DNA of 64,000 bases from Lucifuga dentata (taxonomy: Eukaryota; Chordata; Actinopteri; Ophidiiformes; Bythitidae), in contig VXCM01000054.1 in NCBI GenBank assembly GCA_014773175.1, forward strand, positions 127,903 through 191,902, in the 5' to 3' direction. Shown here in pieces: positions 1-18,922 of the stretch; within the stretch, counting starts at the first letter, position 1; the number at the start of each line of letters is the position of its first letter. The notes below the pieces were generated by a model. The model was not told where the DNA came from and did not search any database. It saw only the letters and a program-made list of their open reading frames with translations. Both the position numbers and the translations under genes were made by a program.

Positions 1-1768
1 ACAAAGTAAACGCAACCAAATTAATAACTCAATCACTGATTCGGATCAGAGAAAAGAAACTATCGGTATGAAAGCGACTCTAATCTGACGAAACTGATAA
101 ATCAAAACAAGTAGTGCTGAAATTATTAAATGATTAGTCAGATTAACACAAAACAAAATTTATCAATGACCATTATTGCAATTGATTAATCCTGCCAAAA
201 AGTTTCAAGTGACAGCTTCTCAAATGTGAGGATTTGTTTGTTTTATTATTGTAAATGACAAACTTTGGGATTTTTGACTATTAGTCAGACAAACTAAGCA
301 AATTTCAGATTTCATCACTTGTGCTCTGGTAAACTGATGTGGGGAATTTATCATGATTTTATTTTATAATACTATATGATTAATAAAATATATAATTGCT
401 GAATAATCAATAACTAAAATAATATTTTGTTACAGTATTAACAATGCTATTAAAACTTAAAAAAAATCTGCTGGTCAAAAATCTCCCATTCTCCATCTAG
501 ATTCCATTGTGTGCCATCTTAATGGGTTTTATCCTTGGGGGAGAGTGTTATATTTGCTGCATCTTTCTCCGTGAGTGTAGTGTTGCATGGAGGAACAACC
601 ACTGACTCAACATTCATAAGATCTATTTCACAGGCTGCTTCTTCCAGACACTCATCAGCTCACTGGAGCCTCATCCTGCCTGACTCTGCTCCAGACTAGA
701 AATAGGTCAAAGACTAAAAGGCATTAATGATGCATTATATAACAACTGATTGCATGAGACATAACACAGTTTATAGATCTTTTATTCTCTGGATAAGATA
801 AGATAGGGATATTTCCTTTCTTATAGAATGTTAATCTGACCACACAATTTGTTTTTCTTTCTTATAATATTGTTTTTAAAAAGCTTTTTTCCTCTGACAG
901 AAATTTCAATTCCTGTGGTTGTGATAGAAAAGAAAATCACAGCGTTTAGATGGAAAAAATGTTACAGATTTCTCTTATGTTGTTTCGTTTCTCCTTGTGC
1001 TCCTGGTGATAAAGAAGTCGACCTCCACCCCCGAAACAAACACACACATCTCAACTGGAAATTTGCATTTAATGTGGAAAGCAGTTCAGTCACTTGATTT
1101 TGTGTGTTTCCATCCAACTGAGTGGTTCTGATAGTCGTTTGGAGAATAATAGGAGAGGAAAGGGAAAAGTGAGGCGAGGCTCTGATCATCCTGAAAGGAG
1201 AAAAGAAATTTCTGCCCTCTGATGTGATGTAGCGATGTGTTTCTTGTGTGTGTATGTGTGTGTCCTAGCATGTGTCTGGTTGCATACGTGCACGTCTGGC
1301 TGTGGCAAAGCCCTTTAGAACACAGTGTGCTGAACAGTGCAAAGAAACTATGAGGCACATAACAGCACAAAGGCTCTTTGATTCCCTGTAGCTGTAAATT
1401 ATTATCCCAAATTTAATATTCTGTTTCAGAGTACAGAAAGCCATGCAGATTCTCATTTAGCAGTGCAGGTCAGCATACAGTTCACTGGAAGAGATTATAA
1501 TAATGTGAACATTAATAGGAACATATTATACTTTTTACTATTTTCCCAAATTTTTATTATGTACGTGTTGAAGATTGTAAAAATGCAAAATTTCAGGTTG
1601 ACACCAAAAAAGAAGTTTGCTTAATGGAAATTTGTCCATCTAATTTTCCTTTGAGGCAAAGGATGAAAAATAGAATTCTACTGTAGCCACATTTTAAATA
1701 TATACACAAACCACAAACCTTTAATTAAATGAAGTTATTTTGATCATTTTTTTTTAACACTGTCTCAG
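1..1768. other. Intron of the occludin gene, no exon seen
   Basis: AT-rich sequence before the first visible occludin exon. Its acceptor is a pyrimidine tract ending in cag at 1766-1768. The short open frames near 850-1450 have no recognisable protein and overlap on both strands. The upstream MARVEL-domain exons should lie before position 1. Confidence 0.5.
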
Positions 1769-4700
1769 GTGAACCATGTTGGAGAAGGACGCAGCACCCA
1801 GCAGGCGCCGACTGTTGTAGTGTCAGAAAGAGCAGCACCCGACCTGAAGGTGGAGAACAGCATGGTGTCTTACAGCAACGGAACAGTGAGTGTCCACAGT
1901 GAGAGAAATCCTAACAGCACCAGGTGAGTGATGGTTTATTACCTGACAAATTACAACAAGCCTGCCAGTCACTTTGCAGCGATCCTCTGAACATAGTCAC
2001 AACTGTGTTTCATTGATTTTGTTTATCAATGTACAGATCTTTAATTATGTCTTATAAACATTATACATGCTATAGTATGCATGCAATGGATTTTGCACAT
2101 TTTTAAGTACAGTTGATAGAACTAATGTGAAAATAGCTGATTGTTCTATTTTTTAGTACCTTAAACTGCCAACATTGGCTGATTAGTTGCCATGTTTGTG
2201 GCCTATGTTGACACACCTGCATGTCATGCCAAGAAATGAAGCTTAACAGGTGTCCATACCTGTAATTGCCACACGGAGGCTGTGTTTTCATAGCTGTCAG
2301 CTCAACACAATAAATCCAACCTACTGTATGTAAATGCAGCTGTAGACTATAAGCACACACAGACATGCACTCAACTCCAATTAAGCAGCTTGTATGTGCG
2401 TCTTACTTTACTACAGTTTCTTTGCCAGCAACAGCAACAGTCGTGGCTTTGAGCCTCTGTACCAGAACAGCACAGTCACAGTTTGCACCAGCAGCTCCTC
2501 CGAGGAGGACGACCATATCAGGAAACCTCCTCATCAGGCAGAGAGGGGGAGGAGGAAGGAGCGAGAGCCCAGCCCTGCTGCTCAGGAGATAGTCGAGTCC
2601 CAGTATGAGACGGGGTATACCACAGGAGGAGACACCGGCATTGAGCTAGACCGTGGCCAGACGGATTACCTCTACAGGTGGGCCAGTACGCTCTGCTGCC
2701 AATTAATCCTTCAGCACCGGGCAACGTTGCTGAAGCCATTTAGTGCAGCTGAATCAGCTCACTAAGCTGATAGTGATGGCAAATGTCAAGCATGTTGGAC
2801 GTCAAAATGACTAAGAAAAAATGATTGTCTAACAACCAGAGTAGTGCAACCTTTAAACTGAGAATTACTGATATTAATTGATTCTAACAATGAATCAAAT
2901 GTAATGTGTAATGTGGAAATCATTAGTCTTTTAAATAATTGGTTGAAACAAAATTAGTAGAACATAAAAAATAAAATAAGTTTTAAAATTTGTAAAACCA
3001 ATCTGATAGCCTGACTTTTTTCCTGGCCTATTAGCTATTTTCTAAATAATCACAGCTTTAATGGAGAGATGTGAACGTCTTGGTGCACCACAGATTCTCG
3101 TCAGCATTACTAATGGCTTAAAGGCAATTCTGACAGCAGGTTCCATGTTTTTAATTGAATGCCATTAGAAAGACTGATTAAAGAAAAGCTCATCCTCCTG
3201 TGTTTGAATAATTGATTAAATTTATAAAGCACTTTAATATCCCATTCCAGGCTGTATCCAGAGGTAACTTCAGATCAGCAACGTCGTCAGTACAAGCGGG
3301 AGTTCGACTCGGATTTGTCCCGCTATAAGAGCCTCTGTGCTGAAATGGATGATATCAGTGACCAGATTCACAAGCTGAGTCGAGAGCTGGACACTCTGGA
3401 TGAGAGCTCCATGAAGTACCAGGTAAAGAAGAGAAAGACCCAGGGTCACATCCTTTTTATAAAATAGCCTTCTTTATCTTAAGCATCAGGAACTATCTTA
3501 ATTAACAAAGATGAAACAAAACATTTTTCAGTAAATTGCATGTGTGGCTCTATTGTTTACTTTTGTCCTCAGAAGCAAAAACCATTCTAAGATCTCATAT
3601 ACTTTTGCAACGATCTCAGAATTCTTATGTTATCATTGTTATAAAGTCAGTGCAGCTCAGTTGTTTTTTTTTTATTTCAGGGAGTGGCAGATGAATATAA
3701 CAGGCTGAAGGATCTGAAGAGGGTGAGTGGCATTAGATGTGTAATAATAATATTATATTACATTGAGTTAATACTAATACCAGAGCTACTTCCAGCCTCA
3801 GGCAAACTACACAACCACCAAGAGCCTCAGCATTTCAAAAGGGCATCAAACATTCACAAGCTCCTATACCCAAGATGGAAAATTCTAACATTTTTGAGTG
3901 GAAAAAGTGACTTTGTTGAGTCCAGTATTCTTAAAAACAGTTTCTTGTGATGTAATTAATCTACCTGAAAGCCTGAATCAAAATCTGAATCAGCCTGAAT
4001 TAAATATCTCAAAAATTCTGTTCACTTTGAACTGAGTTTAACACAAGTACAGATGAAGAAGTGAACGTTTGCTTGTAAAATTTCCACTTTAAAGTATAGT
4101 TTCAATCCTTACTTTTTGTATTTTTACCATAATGTTGCTGACTTCATTTTAGATTACAGAGCACAGGGCACAACTCCAAAAGATGGATCAAACACTTCCA
4201 GCTGTCAACTGGATTAAAGCCTCAGTGTGTTCATCCAAAGTGTCTGTCAGATAGTCAAGTGTCTTTCAAAGTGTCAAATCAGGGACAAAATGCCCGACAA
4301 AATTTGTAATTTGTAGCCACCAATCTGACAGTCATGTCCACTTCATGTGGTGATTGGCCAGGAATGGTGAGATGTGAAAGTGGGCACCAGCCTTGTTAAC
4401 AGCCCCTCCTCTCTCCTAGTGAAAGTGTGTGCCATTATCCCTATTTATATGAGTAACATCGTTAAGTTTTAAGAAACACACACAGCACCCCATCCCTTCT
4501 AATAATTTAAACATGTTGCATTCTGACTTGGTGTCAGGCTAGTTTGGATGAAGCACACTGAGGCGTTGAACGTGTAGAGGAGCCTCCCAAAAACAAAATC
4601 TGGACTCAGGCCACAAATAGGCTAAAAATAGCCTTGTTACTATTACAACTAATAACAATAAAAATACTTAATTATGCATTTGCTTTCTTAATTTCTTGCT

Positions 4701-4821
4701 TAAATTTCTCTCCCTCTAGATGCCAGACTATCAAGCAAAAAAGAAGCAAAGCAAGGAACTCAGGCTCAAACTTTTTCACATCAAGCGCCTAGTAAAAAAC
4801 TACGACCGTGCTCTGTGCTGA
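1769..4821 (+). CDS. ocln: Occludin, C-terminal part (5' exons lie before the window)
   Basis: Occludin is a four-pass MARVEL protein of tight junctions whose cytoplasmic coiled-coil tail (occludin/ELL domain) binds ZO-1. Five coding exons are seen: 1769-1923, 2429-2677, 3251-3422, 3681-3722 and 4720-4821. All have AG/GT borders, phases agree throughout, and together they give 239 residues plus TGA. The first two exons encode the polar linker, including YETGYTTGGDTGIELD, which resembles the YETDYTTGGE stretch of mammalian occludin. The last three encode the occludin/ELL domain, from YPEVTSDQQRRQYKREFD to LKLFHIKRLVKNYDRALC. The MARVEL membrane exons must lie upstream; positions 1-1768 look like intron. 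An AATAAA at 5385-5390 fits the 3' end. The linker argues for a true occludin rather than the short mammalian OCEL1, although the neighbour nr2f6 is OCEL1's neighbour in human. Which teleost paralogue this is (oclna or oclnb) I cannot tell. Confidence 0.88.
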
Positions 4822-5384
4822 TTGGATGGAGTTGGTCTTAATTCATTCAAGTAACTGAGGATGAACTGACCATGTGACACATCTGAAGAAGCAGAGATTA
4901 ATCCAGCGTCACATGATCTTTACTTTCCCAACACAAAGTTTTCCATCTGTCATTCTGAGCCCAGTCATTGCTGGACTCTCTGCTCTCCTTCAGAGTTTAC
5001 AAATCATGAATTATTGCACCTGTGAGGATGGATTCATGCATACAGATCTGCAGTGTGTGTACTTGTGATCTGCTGCACAAAAGTCCATGGATCCATACAG
5101 GAAAATAGGCAGTTTTACAGCACCTCATTGCAGCGCACAACAGAAACTTTATGTATTTTATGATTATTAATCAACATCAGGCATTACATTAGGGTATTCA
5201 AACTATTTTCAGCATGTCAGTTTTCAATATATGTGAGGATGTTTCATTTTTCTTCCCATTTCAGTGGTAATTTAACTGTAATATGTTTTACATTGCAGTT
5301 TTGGTGAATTAATGTGAACTTTTATACAGAAATAATGAAATTTACATTACAGGATATAGTGGAAAATAATGAATAATAGTTTAG

Positions 5385-5390
5385 AATAAA
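5385..5390 (+). promoter_or_regulatory. Probable polyadenylation signal of occludin gene
   Basis: AATAAA about 560 bases after the occludin stop codon. This is a plausible UTR length; no transcript evidence is available. Confidence 0.4.
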
Positions 5391-7625
5391 CCACTTTTTA
5401 AAGCAGTTAAAAACTTTTTGGCATATTAACACACTTGTACATTTATGGTACACGTTGCAGTGTTTATTTGGCATTCTTCATACAGATTTAATTACAACAT
5501 TTTTTTTCAAGTAGTTTGAAAAACAAACATAATGAAAGACGTCATCTTGTGACTCTTTTAATAACATTTTCTTACACATGAAATTTATAAACTTAAGAAC
5601 TCAGTAACACAAAGATAGGAAAACATTACTAGTATATTTATCATTTTGTCTTTTTTTTCTGAAATAACTGTGAGTTGTTGACTACAAGAATATCCAAATA
5701 GGAGTCAGCGGTATTTCAAGAAGCATAATTACATCCTTCTACTGAAGAAAAAAAAAAGCCTAATTGGGGATATTAATGACTTACCAAATTTGAATGATAA
5801 ATGTTGATCTTTTATTTAGAGATGGTCGTACTGTTTCTTTACAAGTTGCTTTGATTTTGTAAACCTGCCTCTTGAAATACCAGCGTGAGGTAAATCCTGG
5901 TGGACCGGCGTATCAGGGTCCAACCTCTTAACTCGTCACAGATGTTTTGGCATCAAATATTTTCTCCGACACTCATCCATCAAAATATTGTCTCACTTCA
6001 CCTCCGACGGGCAGAGAGGATGTCTGAAGATGGGAAACGAACATCCTTTTTTTTCATCCGTGTAATATCAGAGGTATTTTTAGGTAAAATCATTTACAAA
6101 AAACATTTAGGAGCTAACAGTGAAAGCAATATTTAAATGTCTAAATGAATCTTTTTTTGAATTACAGTATGTAAACAATGAAACAATTCCAACTTAGCAG
6201 AGATCCAAAACAACATCTGAACATGCAAAAAGACAAATTGGCCTCAATGTATATACAGTTCATTACATTTTCAAAGGTTTGTTTCCCACAAAAACAGCAT
6301 TCGTGAACTGGTATTTAACTGGTAGATTTCCAGTTAATGTTGGTGATAAACTCTCTGGTGTGTTCATTAACCTCATTCTTGTTATCTTCATTTTTCATAA
6401 AAGAACCCATGTTTGATTTACATACATGTCAGTCAACGATCGCTCCAATAAAAGCCAAAAACAAAACAGCCAATCAGATGAATAACAGCTGAATCTACCA
6501 CATTCAATCAAAAACTAATTCATATTTCAAACCCAGGTGAAAATGACTTTGGGGGTCTTTTTAAAGACACAAGACGAATGTTTGTGATGCTTTTAAGACT
6601 CGTTTCTTATGTCATAAGTGTTCCAATTCATAACAAGGCAGTAGTCAAAAAGAAGGCGGTTTCTGGTGAATAACATTTACAGAGGTTTGTGTTTCGGAAA
6701 TATCAGACTAAAGCATTCTGACATCTAGTGAGGTATCAGTCTGTTCTCACAAAACTGGCCTTTTATTTTTAACTATGGCAACAGAGAGCCCTGTGAATGA
6801 ATGTTCAGGCCATCCATCTCTTTCTCTCTGCTTTCTCTCCACTTAAATACCATCTCTCGGGATGATATAATAGACTTTGGTGAATTTCTCCTTGGTTTTG
6901 TTTCATTTCTGTCCAGCAAGAATTATGCTATTTTTCCTCTTCGACAATGAGGTCCTGGAGAGAACCGTTTAGGGTTTTGTACTCAGTTCACCACACAACC
7001 AGTTTTCTGATACTTTCCAACCATTTGCTGAACTACATCCATAATAATGAATATGATAGAGTAAGGTTGATAAAAAAAAAAATTTCATTGCATCACAAAT
7101 GGTGATCCATGGAAAATGAGCTCAGAGTGNTTGATAAAAAAAAAAATTTCATTGCATCACAAATGGTGATCCATGGAAAATGAGCTCAGAGTGTGAGAAC
7201 TGTTTTGTCGAACTTCAGTGGCAGGACAGCGTTGTCCTCTGTGTGTATTTGTAGCAGGGTGGTGCTGCCCTCTGTGTAATTGTGTATTTAGTCACCGTAG
7301 CATGTGGAGGTTGACATGAACGGCTGCGGTGGCAATTTCAGAGCCCAGCAGGAAGTGCTAGTCTCTGGTCTGAGACCTGGCACCAGAGCTGCCAGGCTGG
7401 CAACAACACAGATCCAGTCTGGCACTGGCCACTCTTTCCTCTGGAGGCCTGCATGGAGACAGAGGGCTCGTTTGAGGGCACACAGAGCAGTTACAGTACA
7501 GTACATATGATGGCCAGCTGGCACTGCAGTTTGAGAACCACACAGATGGAAAGTGATGAGTCAGGAGGTTTCCCGTTGGTCTTTGTCGTCACTAATCCCG
7601 GACGGAGACCTCGTCCATCAGGGGG
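5391..7625. other. Convergent 3' region between ocln and nr2f6
   Basis: AT-rich, with no coding exon recognised. The part nearest 7626 is probably the nr2f6 3' UTR, including the small GC-richer patch at 7200-7620 with overlapping open frames on both strands. It contains the gap-flanking duplication at 7067-7193. Confidence 0.4.
7067..7193. repeat. Direct duplication across N gap (assembly artefact)
   Basis: The same 63 bases stand at 7067-7129 and 7131-7193, separated by one N at 7130. Exact identity with a single N between fits two overlapping contig ends that were not merged. Confidence 0.8.
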
Positions 7626-13288
<5,663 letters not shown>

Positions 13289-14720
13289 CGCTTGGTTACC
13301 AAAACCCCGCGGAAGAAAATGGACAAGCAGCCAAGATTTCTGCTTGATGTCAAGGTAACATAAATGTCAAAAAGTCCAGACTTGTTAGGAGAGTCCGTAT
13401 TTTCCGGGTGATTTTTCTCTCATTTACTAACTTAGTCTTGCTTTACTATTTCTTATTTGCAGGCCAGAACGCACTAATTGAAAAAAATAAATTAATTAAA
13501 AAAGAAAAAATAAAAGGTTGTTAATGGCTGAGGAGGAGGAGGGTGTCAGGAAAAACAAGTTGATGAGTCTCCTCCCACTCCACTATGACCTGGAAACACT
13601 CTCAGGCAACTTTTAGTTTTGCATGCCTGTGGATTTCGATCTCCTTTACTTTTCCCCACTCGTGGACCCTTTTTCTGTAGCTTCGTTTTCTTTCTTTGCA
13701 CCTGCTCCTGAGAAGAATCTGGTGTCTCTGTCCACTCGAGAACGCTTTCCACGCAGAAACCTTTCACAGGAAACAATGAGTCAAACATACAGCAACACTT
13801 TATTTAAAAGAGGAAATGTAAGAGGATTTGTGACAATTTGCAGACGTGAAGTGGAAATCTGCTAAACAGATACATTTGTTCTTGTTCTCTCACACACACA
13901 CACACACACAGTCCATGCCCTGTCTCTGTAGCAACAGTAATGGCTGAAAAAGGACCTCGGTTTAGCTCGCTTTAGCACATGCCTGGAGAGGCTATGACCA
14001 CCTCTCTTAAAGTAACCCCTATCCACAATTTCTGCTTTCCTTCTTCCAAATCTAGCTTACCTAACCGTTCGCCACCATCTTTACCGAAAGCTTACCTTAG
14101 AAAGTTAACGATTTCCTAATCCATCAGACAAATCCTTCTCTCGCTCTAGATCTCTCTTCCATCCAGCCAGACCGAGAACGCGCACACGGCTCTCCTAATC
14201 GGCTGTAATCCTCTCGGTGACAGCGGCATTCTGACCCGCAATGATGATATTCCGGATCGTCGCGAACAAAACAACTTGATGACCGTGAAACAACCCGGGT
14301 TTCGGTGCGGGTCGTGGGTTTCTCCGCGGCAGACGGGGCGACGTGGACCGCCTGCGCTGACTTCAAAAAACCCAAGCCCAGCCTGTGCTGCCCTTCTCTG
14401 CGTCTGTCAGGAGGAAGTGCTCGCTTCCCCGTGGGTTCCAGAGAGACCCTCTCGGTTGTGGCAGTATCACCTGACTCCTCCAAAAACAAGAACGGAGCCC
14501 TCCGTCCGTTCAGCCCTCCGTACTTCCTGTATTTGCTCTCCAAGCCCCGGTGCGGGTTTCTCCTTCCAGCCTTTTGTTAGTGCTTGCCCACCAAGAACTA
14601 ATGACTCGCGGCCTAGTCCTGTGCGCTGCTCTCCGTCCGAGAGTGTGTGAGTGTGNGAACTAATGACTCGCGGCCTAGTCCTGTGCGCTGCTCTCCGTCC
14701 GAGAGTGTGTGAGTGTGTGT
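13289..14720 (-). promoter_or_regulatory. Likely 5' UTR and promoter region of nr2f6
   Basis: Immediately upstream of the nr2f6 ATG. The stretch 14130-14720 is GC- and CpG-richer than its surroundings, as expected of a promoter. No TATA box or start site can be fixed by eye. 14594-14718 is a 62-base direct duplication around the N at 14656. Confidence 0.35.
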
Positions 14721-14940
14721 GAAGCTTTTCCCCCTAAAGCTCAGACGAAGAGGAGGTGGGGGGTTGGAAAGGGACAGGGGCTTCTCTTCCACCTCCCTCT
14801 TGGCTTCAGAATCCACAAATCAAATTAGGATTCAAGGAAAAATGGCCACAGCCCCAGACAGGCTGGAGATCTGAAGCCACCACGCAGCGTTTCCTCGCTC
14901 TTCCTCTTCCTCTGCTCTCTCTGTTTTCCTCAACCTATTT

Positions 14941-15110
14941 GTGTGTTAGAGAGAGAGAGGGCTCAAGCAAGGGGGAGCGAGGGAGGGAGGGAGTGGGAGT
15001 GTGTGCAGAGGGGGAGGGGGAAGTCNAAGCAAGGGGGAGCGAGGGAGGGAGGGAGTGGGAGTGTGTGCAGAGGGGGAGGGGGAAGTCTGTGTATGTGTGT
15101 GTGTATGTGT
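14941..15110 (+). repeat. Purine-rich GGGAGGGAG and TG tract with gap duplication
   Basis: GA-rich units followed by tgtgtg. The segment starting aagcaagggggagcg occurs on both sides of the N at 15026, so its length is inflated. No protein is encoded. Confidence 0.65.
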
Positions 15111-16171
15111 GTGTGCGCGCTCCCAGGGATTTGACACTGCTATTCAAGCCCTGTGGTTACCATGGTGCCAGTTGCCATATATGGCCATGGAGTCAAAGAG
15201 CAAAGAGAGTGGGCTGTGTGGGGCAGTGTGCATACAAACACACACATACACACACACACAGAGGAAGAATGTGGAGGATCTATCTCCTCAGAGATGCAGA
15301 GAGCATGACCCCAAGGCCTGACTCAAAAACCACCCCAACTCTGCAGGCTTCCAGCAAATACAGGCAAGTCAGCTGCCCTCTGCTGTCGTAGCCCCTCCCA
15401 CTTTTAGAAAATAGCCAAAGAAAATGAAATGTTTCATCTGAAAGTTTTTACTTTGTTTTTTTAACAGTTTAATAGTCAAAGTGAACTTCATCACTGCCTC
15501 TCAAAGTCAGAATACATCTTTTCTCCTTGAATCCTGCTTTGATCCTGATATGTGAGAACGCCTCATTGTGCGTGAAATAAAAGTGGCTGCTCATTTCTCA
15601 AAAGGCCCATACGTCTCAGCGTTTTGTGGAGCATGCGGTGATTTGTGTTCAAGGTCAGCCCGAAAGGTCAAACTGAGTTTCACGCCGCCGCCACGCTAAA
15701 ACCTGGGGTCACACTCAGATAAAGGGAGGAGAGGGCGCAAAGTAACCCTGGAGAAGAGTGTAAAGAGATAAGTGATGAATCTGCTCGTTAATGTGTGGCT
15801 CATCTGAGGGAGTGGGGTTTTTACCGTGGGTGCAGCCGAGATGAAAGCGCCTTCTCTGAAGATATGCAACTGTGTGCAACTTGTTGTCTTATCTAGAAGC
15901 TGTTTACAGAGGTTTGAAAGGCATTCTTTTCTTCTCTGACAGTTTTATGACGTTCCTAAATCTAAATCCAGATTCACCCCCTGCAGAATACAATGTGTGT
16001 GTGACAGTGAAGCATTGTCCCCGCCATTGTGCTGCTAATGGCTCATGATGTGGTGTGTGTGTGTGTGGTAATTTGAATGAAAGTCACTTTTATTAGGCCA
16101 GTGTGCCTGCTTATTGTCACTTCTTGTGTTGGTCAAGATTAGGCTTGTCAAATAAAGGGTGCTTGTGAAAG

Positions 16172-16173
<2 letters not shown>

Positions 16174-16201
<28 letters not shown>
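16174..16201 (+). repeat. (TG)n microsatellite
   Basis: About 14 uninterrupted tg units. Confidence 0.85.
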
Positions 16202-16202
<1 letters not shown>

Positions 16203-16574
16203 TTAAAAAAGATGGGCTTTCCAACACAGGCCGATAAGCAACAGTTTGGAATCTGAAAAGTAAATTTTGCAGGAATTTAGTTGTAATTTGTGTGCGTCAG
16301 ACAGCAGCTCGGTTTTTGTTTGAAACGGCTTCTTCTGTGGGGCTGCTGTGGATTTTAACCCCCCAGTCCTGATTTTCCACATTGTCATGGCTTCACCTTT
16401 TCAAACTGCAGAAGCTCCATGTTACCAACAGGACAGTGGCACATTCCTAAGTGTGTTCTCTCTCAACCCTTATGTCAAAGAAAGCCTCTCTCTCTCTTTC
16501 CAGCCTCCTAGGAGATGTTAAATTTTTAATACCAAAATGGCAAAAAGTGACACCTACTGTTGCAAGATGATTTT

Positions 16575-17025
16575 AAAGGGCCATACCAGTGATTCAGCAT
16601 GTTTGAGTCCAATAAATAAACCCCCCCATACCATACAACCCATTTCCAAATCACACTACTGGAGTGGTAAATTTTAGAATTGTTTTTCCAACCTTCCAGA
16701 CTGCCATTAGTTTCAATTCACTCCAGTTCGCTATTAAAATCAACTTATAGAGACTTGAAACACGTTTGAGATATACGTAATCCATTACAGCGAACCACAG
16801 GCTGTTGTTAGTTTTTGAAGTTAAATAATTTAACCGATCCAACATGGAGCTACGTGGAAGAACACATACATCTCCACCAGGGAATATATATACGTATATA
16901 TATATAGTCCCAGGAGAAAACTGCTTTTATTTAAATTTTTTATTATTAAATTAAAATGACTGTAACTTCTACAGTCACATGCAAGTTTTAGCAGGCAAAA
17001 CATTGAATGTTAACATTTGAAAGTT
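16575..17025 (-). mobile_element. GGACCATACC element, minus orientation, truncated
   Basis: Starts with aaagggccataccagtgat and tgcatgtttgag, then carries the reverse of the internal right-hand part (ccttccagactgcc, attaaaatcaactt). It stops near gcaggcaaaacattg, so the other terminal repeat is missing. Confidence 0.7.
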
Positions 17026-17914
17026 CAGGAGGTCTGGCAGAATACCAGTTGAAGTAAGAAGAGATATATGCCTGTGGTTCTGTTTCCACTTCAGTGTGTG
17101 AGAGATTCTACTGGGGGGCTGGGTGATGTGACCTTTGAACCAGCAGTCAGGAATGTGGTTGCTCCCAGTAAGGGATCCAGAAATGCAAGACTGCAAATGA
17201 TGTCTGCCAAGCTGCTGACATGACAGATATATCAGACATACAGTATACATGACAACAGCGTCGGCTGAAGCACAGAGATCTAAATGCAGTTTACACTTCA
17301 GAGTCTTTAGATGAACAGAACTCATTGACCTTGATTATTTAAAAGCCACAAAAGCCTCTTCAGTCATTCTCCGGCTGTAAGGGATTATAACAAAAATCAT
17401 TTAGTCTAGTACCAAGCTAAATTTTACCAGTGGGTTGAGGTAATTTTACAGAAAATGAGTGAAACTGTTTTGGAAAGAGGTAGAATTACTTCACTGTGCT
17501 CATGTTTGGTTAACAGTCAAATGGAAAGTCATCTAATTTCTGTTATTCTAGTCCATATGATATGTTAGTTATTTTGTACCGATAAAGTCTCAACATAAAT
17601 AACTATGCTTGGTATTCCAGCTGTGATTTGTTTATCAAGTAAAGACGAGATGCTTGCAGAACAAAGTGTCACGTTTCCTTCAGCATTCAGACTGCTTCAG
17701 ACTGCAGTGTACAAAGAGTCAATTCACTGGACCAAAGGTTTTATTGATCACATTTTACATGATCAGGTGGATACACCCACCTTAAAATTACCTGCTAACA
17801 CACACACCAAATGTTTAAGGCATGTTTTTTTTTTTTATTATTTCTCTGGTGAAATCAGTTTTCTCTTGTGGCTACACTCCATGGCGACAAAACATGTAAA
17901 GGATGGACGTGCTA

Positions 17915-18003
17915 TAGGTAATGTGCTATAGGTAATGGATTGCCTATAGCACATTACCTATANATGTGCTATAGGTAATTGCCTATAGCACATTACCTAT
18001 AGC
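17915..18003. repeat. Hairpin-forming inverted-repeat array
   Basis: The unit ATGTGCTATAGGTA and its reverse complement TACCTATAGCACAT alternate several times around an N at 17963, so nearly the whole 90 bases can fold on itself. Part of the copy number may come from the gap duplication. Confidence 0.7.
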
Positions 18004-18283
18004 ACGTTTCAAGCCTGTACAAGTTTATTTTAATAGCGTGCTGGAATGAATTTCCAACCAATGGCAGTCTGGAATCTAAGAAAAATAAATTAATATTTAT
18101 CTCCAGTAATTTAACTCCAGCAATATGTTTTGGGAAATGGTTCTCAGTAAATAACGTGTATGCAGGTTGTGCATCTGTCTATCTGTCTATCTGTCTATCC
18201 ATCTATCTATCTATCTCTATCTATCTATCTATCTACACACATATTGGGCTCAAACATGCAAAACAACTGGTATGGTCCTTTAA
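18004..18283 (+). mobile_element. GGACCATACC element, right half only
   Basis: Carries the internal block (gtttcaagcctgtacaag, ccaaccaatggcagtctgg) and the right terminal repeat ending ggctcaaacatgca ... tatggtccttt. A tetranucleotide repeat has expanded inside the terminal repeat. The left half is replaced by the hairpin array. Confidence 0.65.
18174..18236 (+). repeat. (CTAT)n / (CTGT)n tetranucleotide repeat
   Basis: Tandem ctgtctat followed by ctatctat units, lying inside the right part of an inverted-repeat element. Confidence 0.85.
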
Positions 18284-18322
18284 AGTTAAAAATTCTTCTA
18301 CTAAAGATTACAATGTGGGTCA

Positions 18323-18922
18323 CTGAAGGACCACACTGGCCATTTTGCATGTTTGAGCCTAATATATGCAATTTTCATACATATAACGTTACTGACAATC
18401 ATTTCCCAAAGGATAAAACCATATTTCAGCTTTCCTGGTATTTTCCAAAATCTTTTAATCTTTCAAAATCAATATTCAAGCGATACACCCACCTTAAAAA
18501 TTGATGTTTCACCTGCTAATATTTATGCATGAATTTATGCTTAATGAAGTCACAGTCATTAAAATTTTTCAATAAATGCAGGTCTTCTTTTGGGACTATA
18601 TTCCCCAGTAGAGACATTCACTCCATGCTTTTTATTGCATTTAAACGCTAAAATTGCATAACTTCTAAAAAAAAACCCTGAATACATGCCTTGTTCGCGA
18701 TGATAGATTACCTATCCCAAGACGTTTTCAAGTATCAACAAGTTGATTTTAATAGTGTACCAGAATGAACTGAAACCAATGGCGGTCTGGAAGGTAGAAA
18801 AAAATTTTCAATTCACTGTTCTAGTAGTATGCTTTGGGAAATGATTGTCAGTAACGTTACATGTATGAAAATTGAATATATTTTAGGCTCAAACATGCAA
18901 AATGGCCAGTATGGCCCTTTAA
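18323..18922 (+). mobile_element. GGACCATACC element, full-length copy
   Basis: Begins gaaggaccacactggcc and tgcatgtttgagcc, ends ggctcaaacatgcaaaa ... agtatggcccttta. The ends are inverted repeats of about 85 bases, continuing into catacatgtaacgtta and tgacaatcatttccc. About 600 bases without a transposase frame, hence non-autonomous. Confidence 0.78.

Noticed and set aside
14124..14650. Overlapping open frames of 91-139 residues on both strands upstream of nr2f6
   Set aside because: GC-rich promoter/UTR sequence keeps several frames open at once. None resembles a known protein and there is no splice support.
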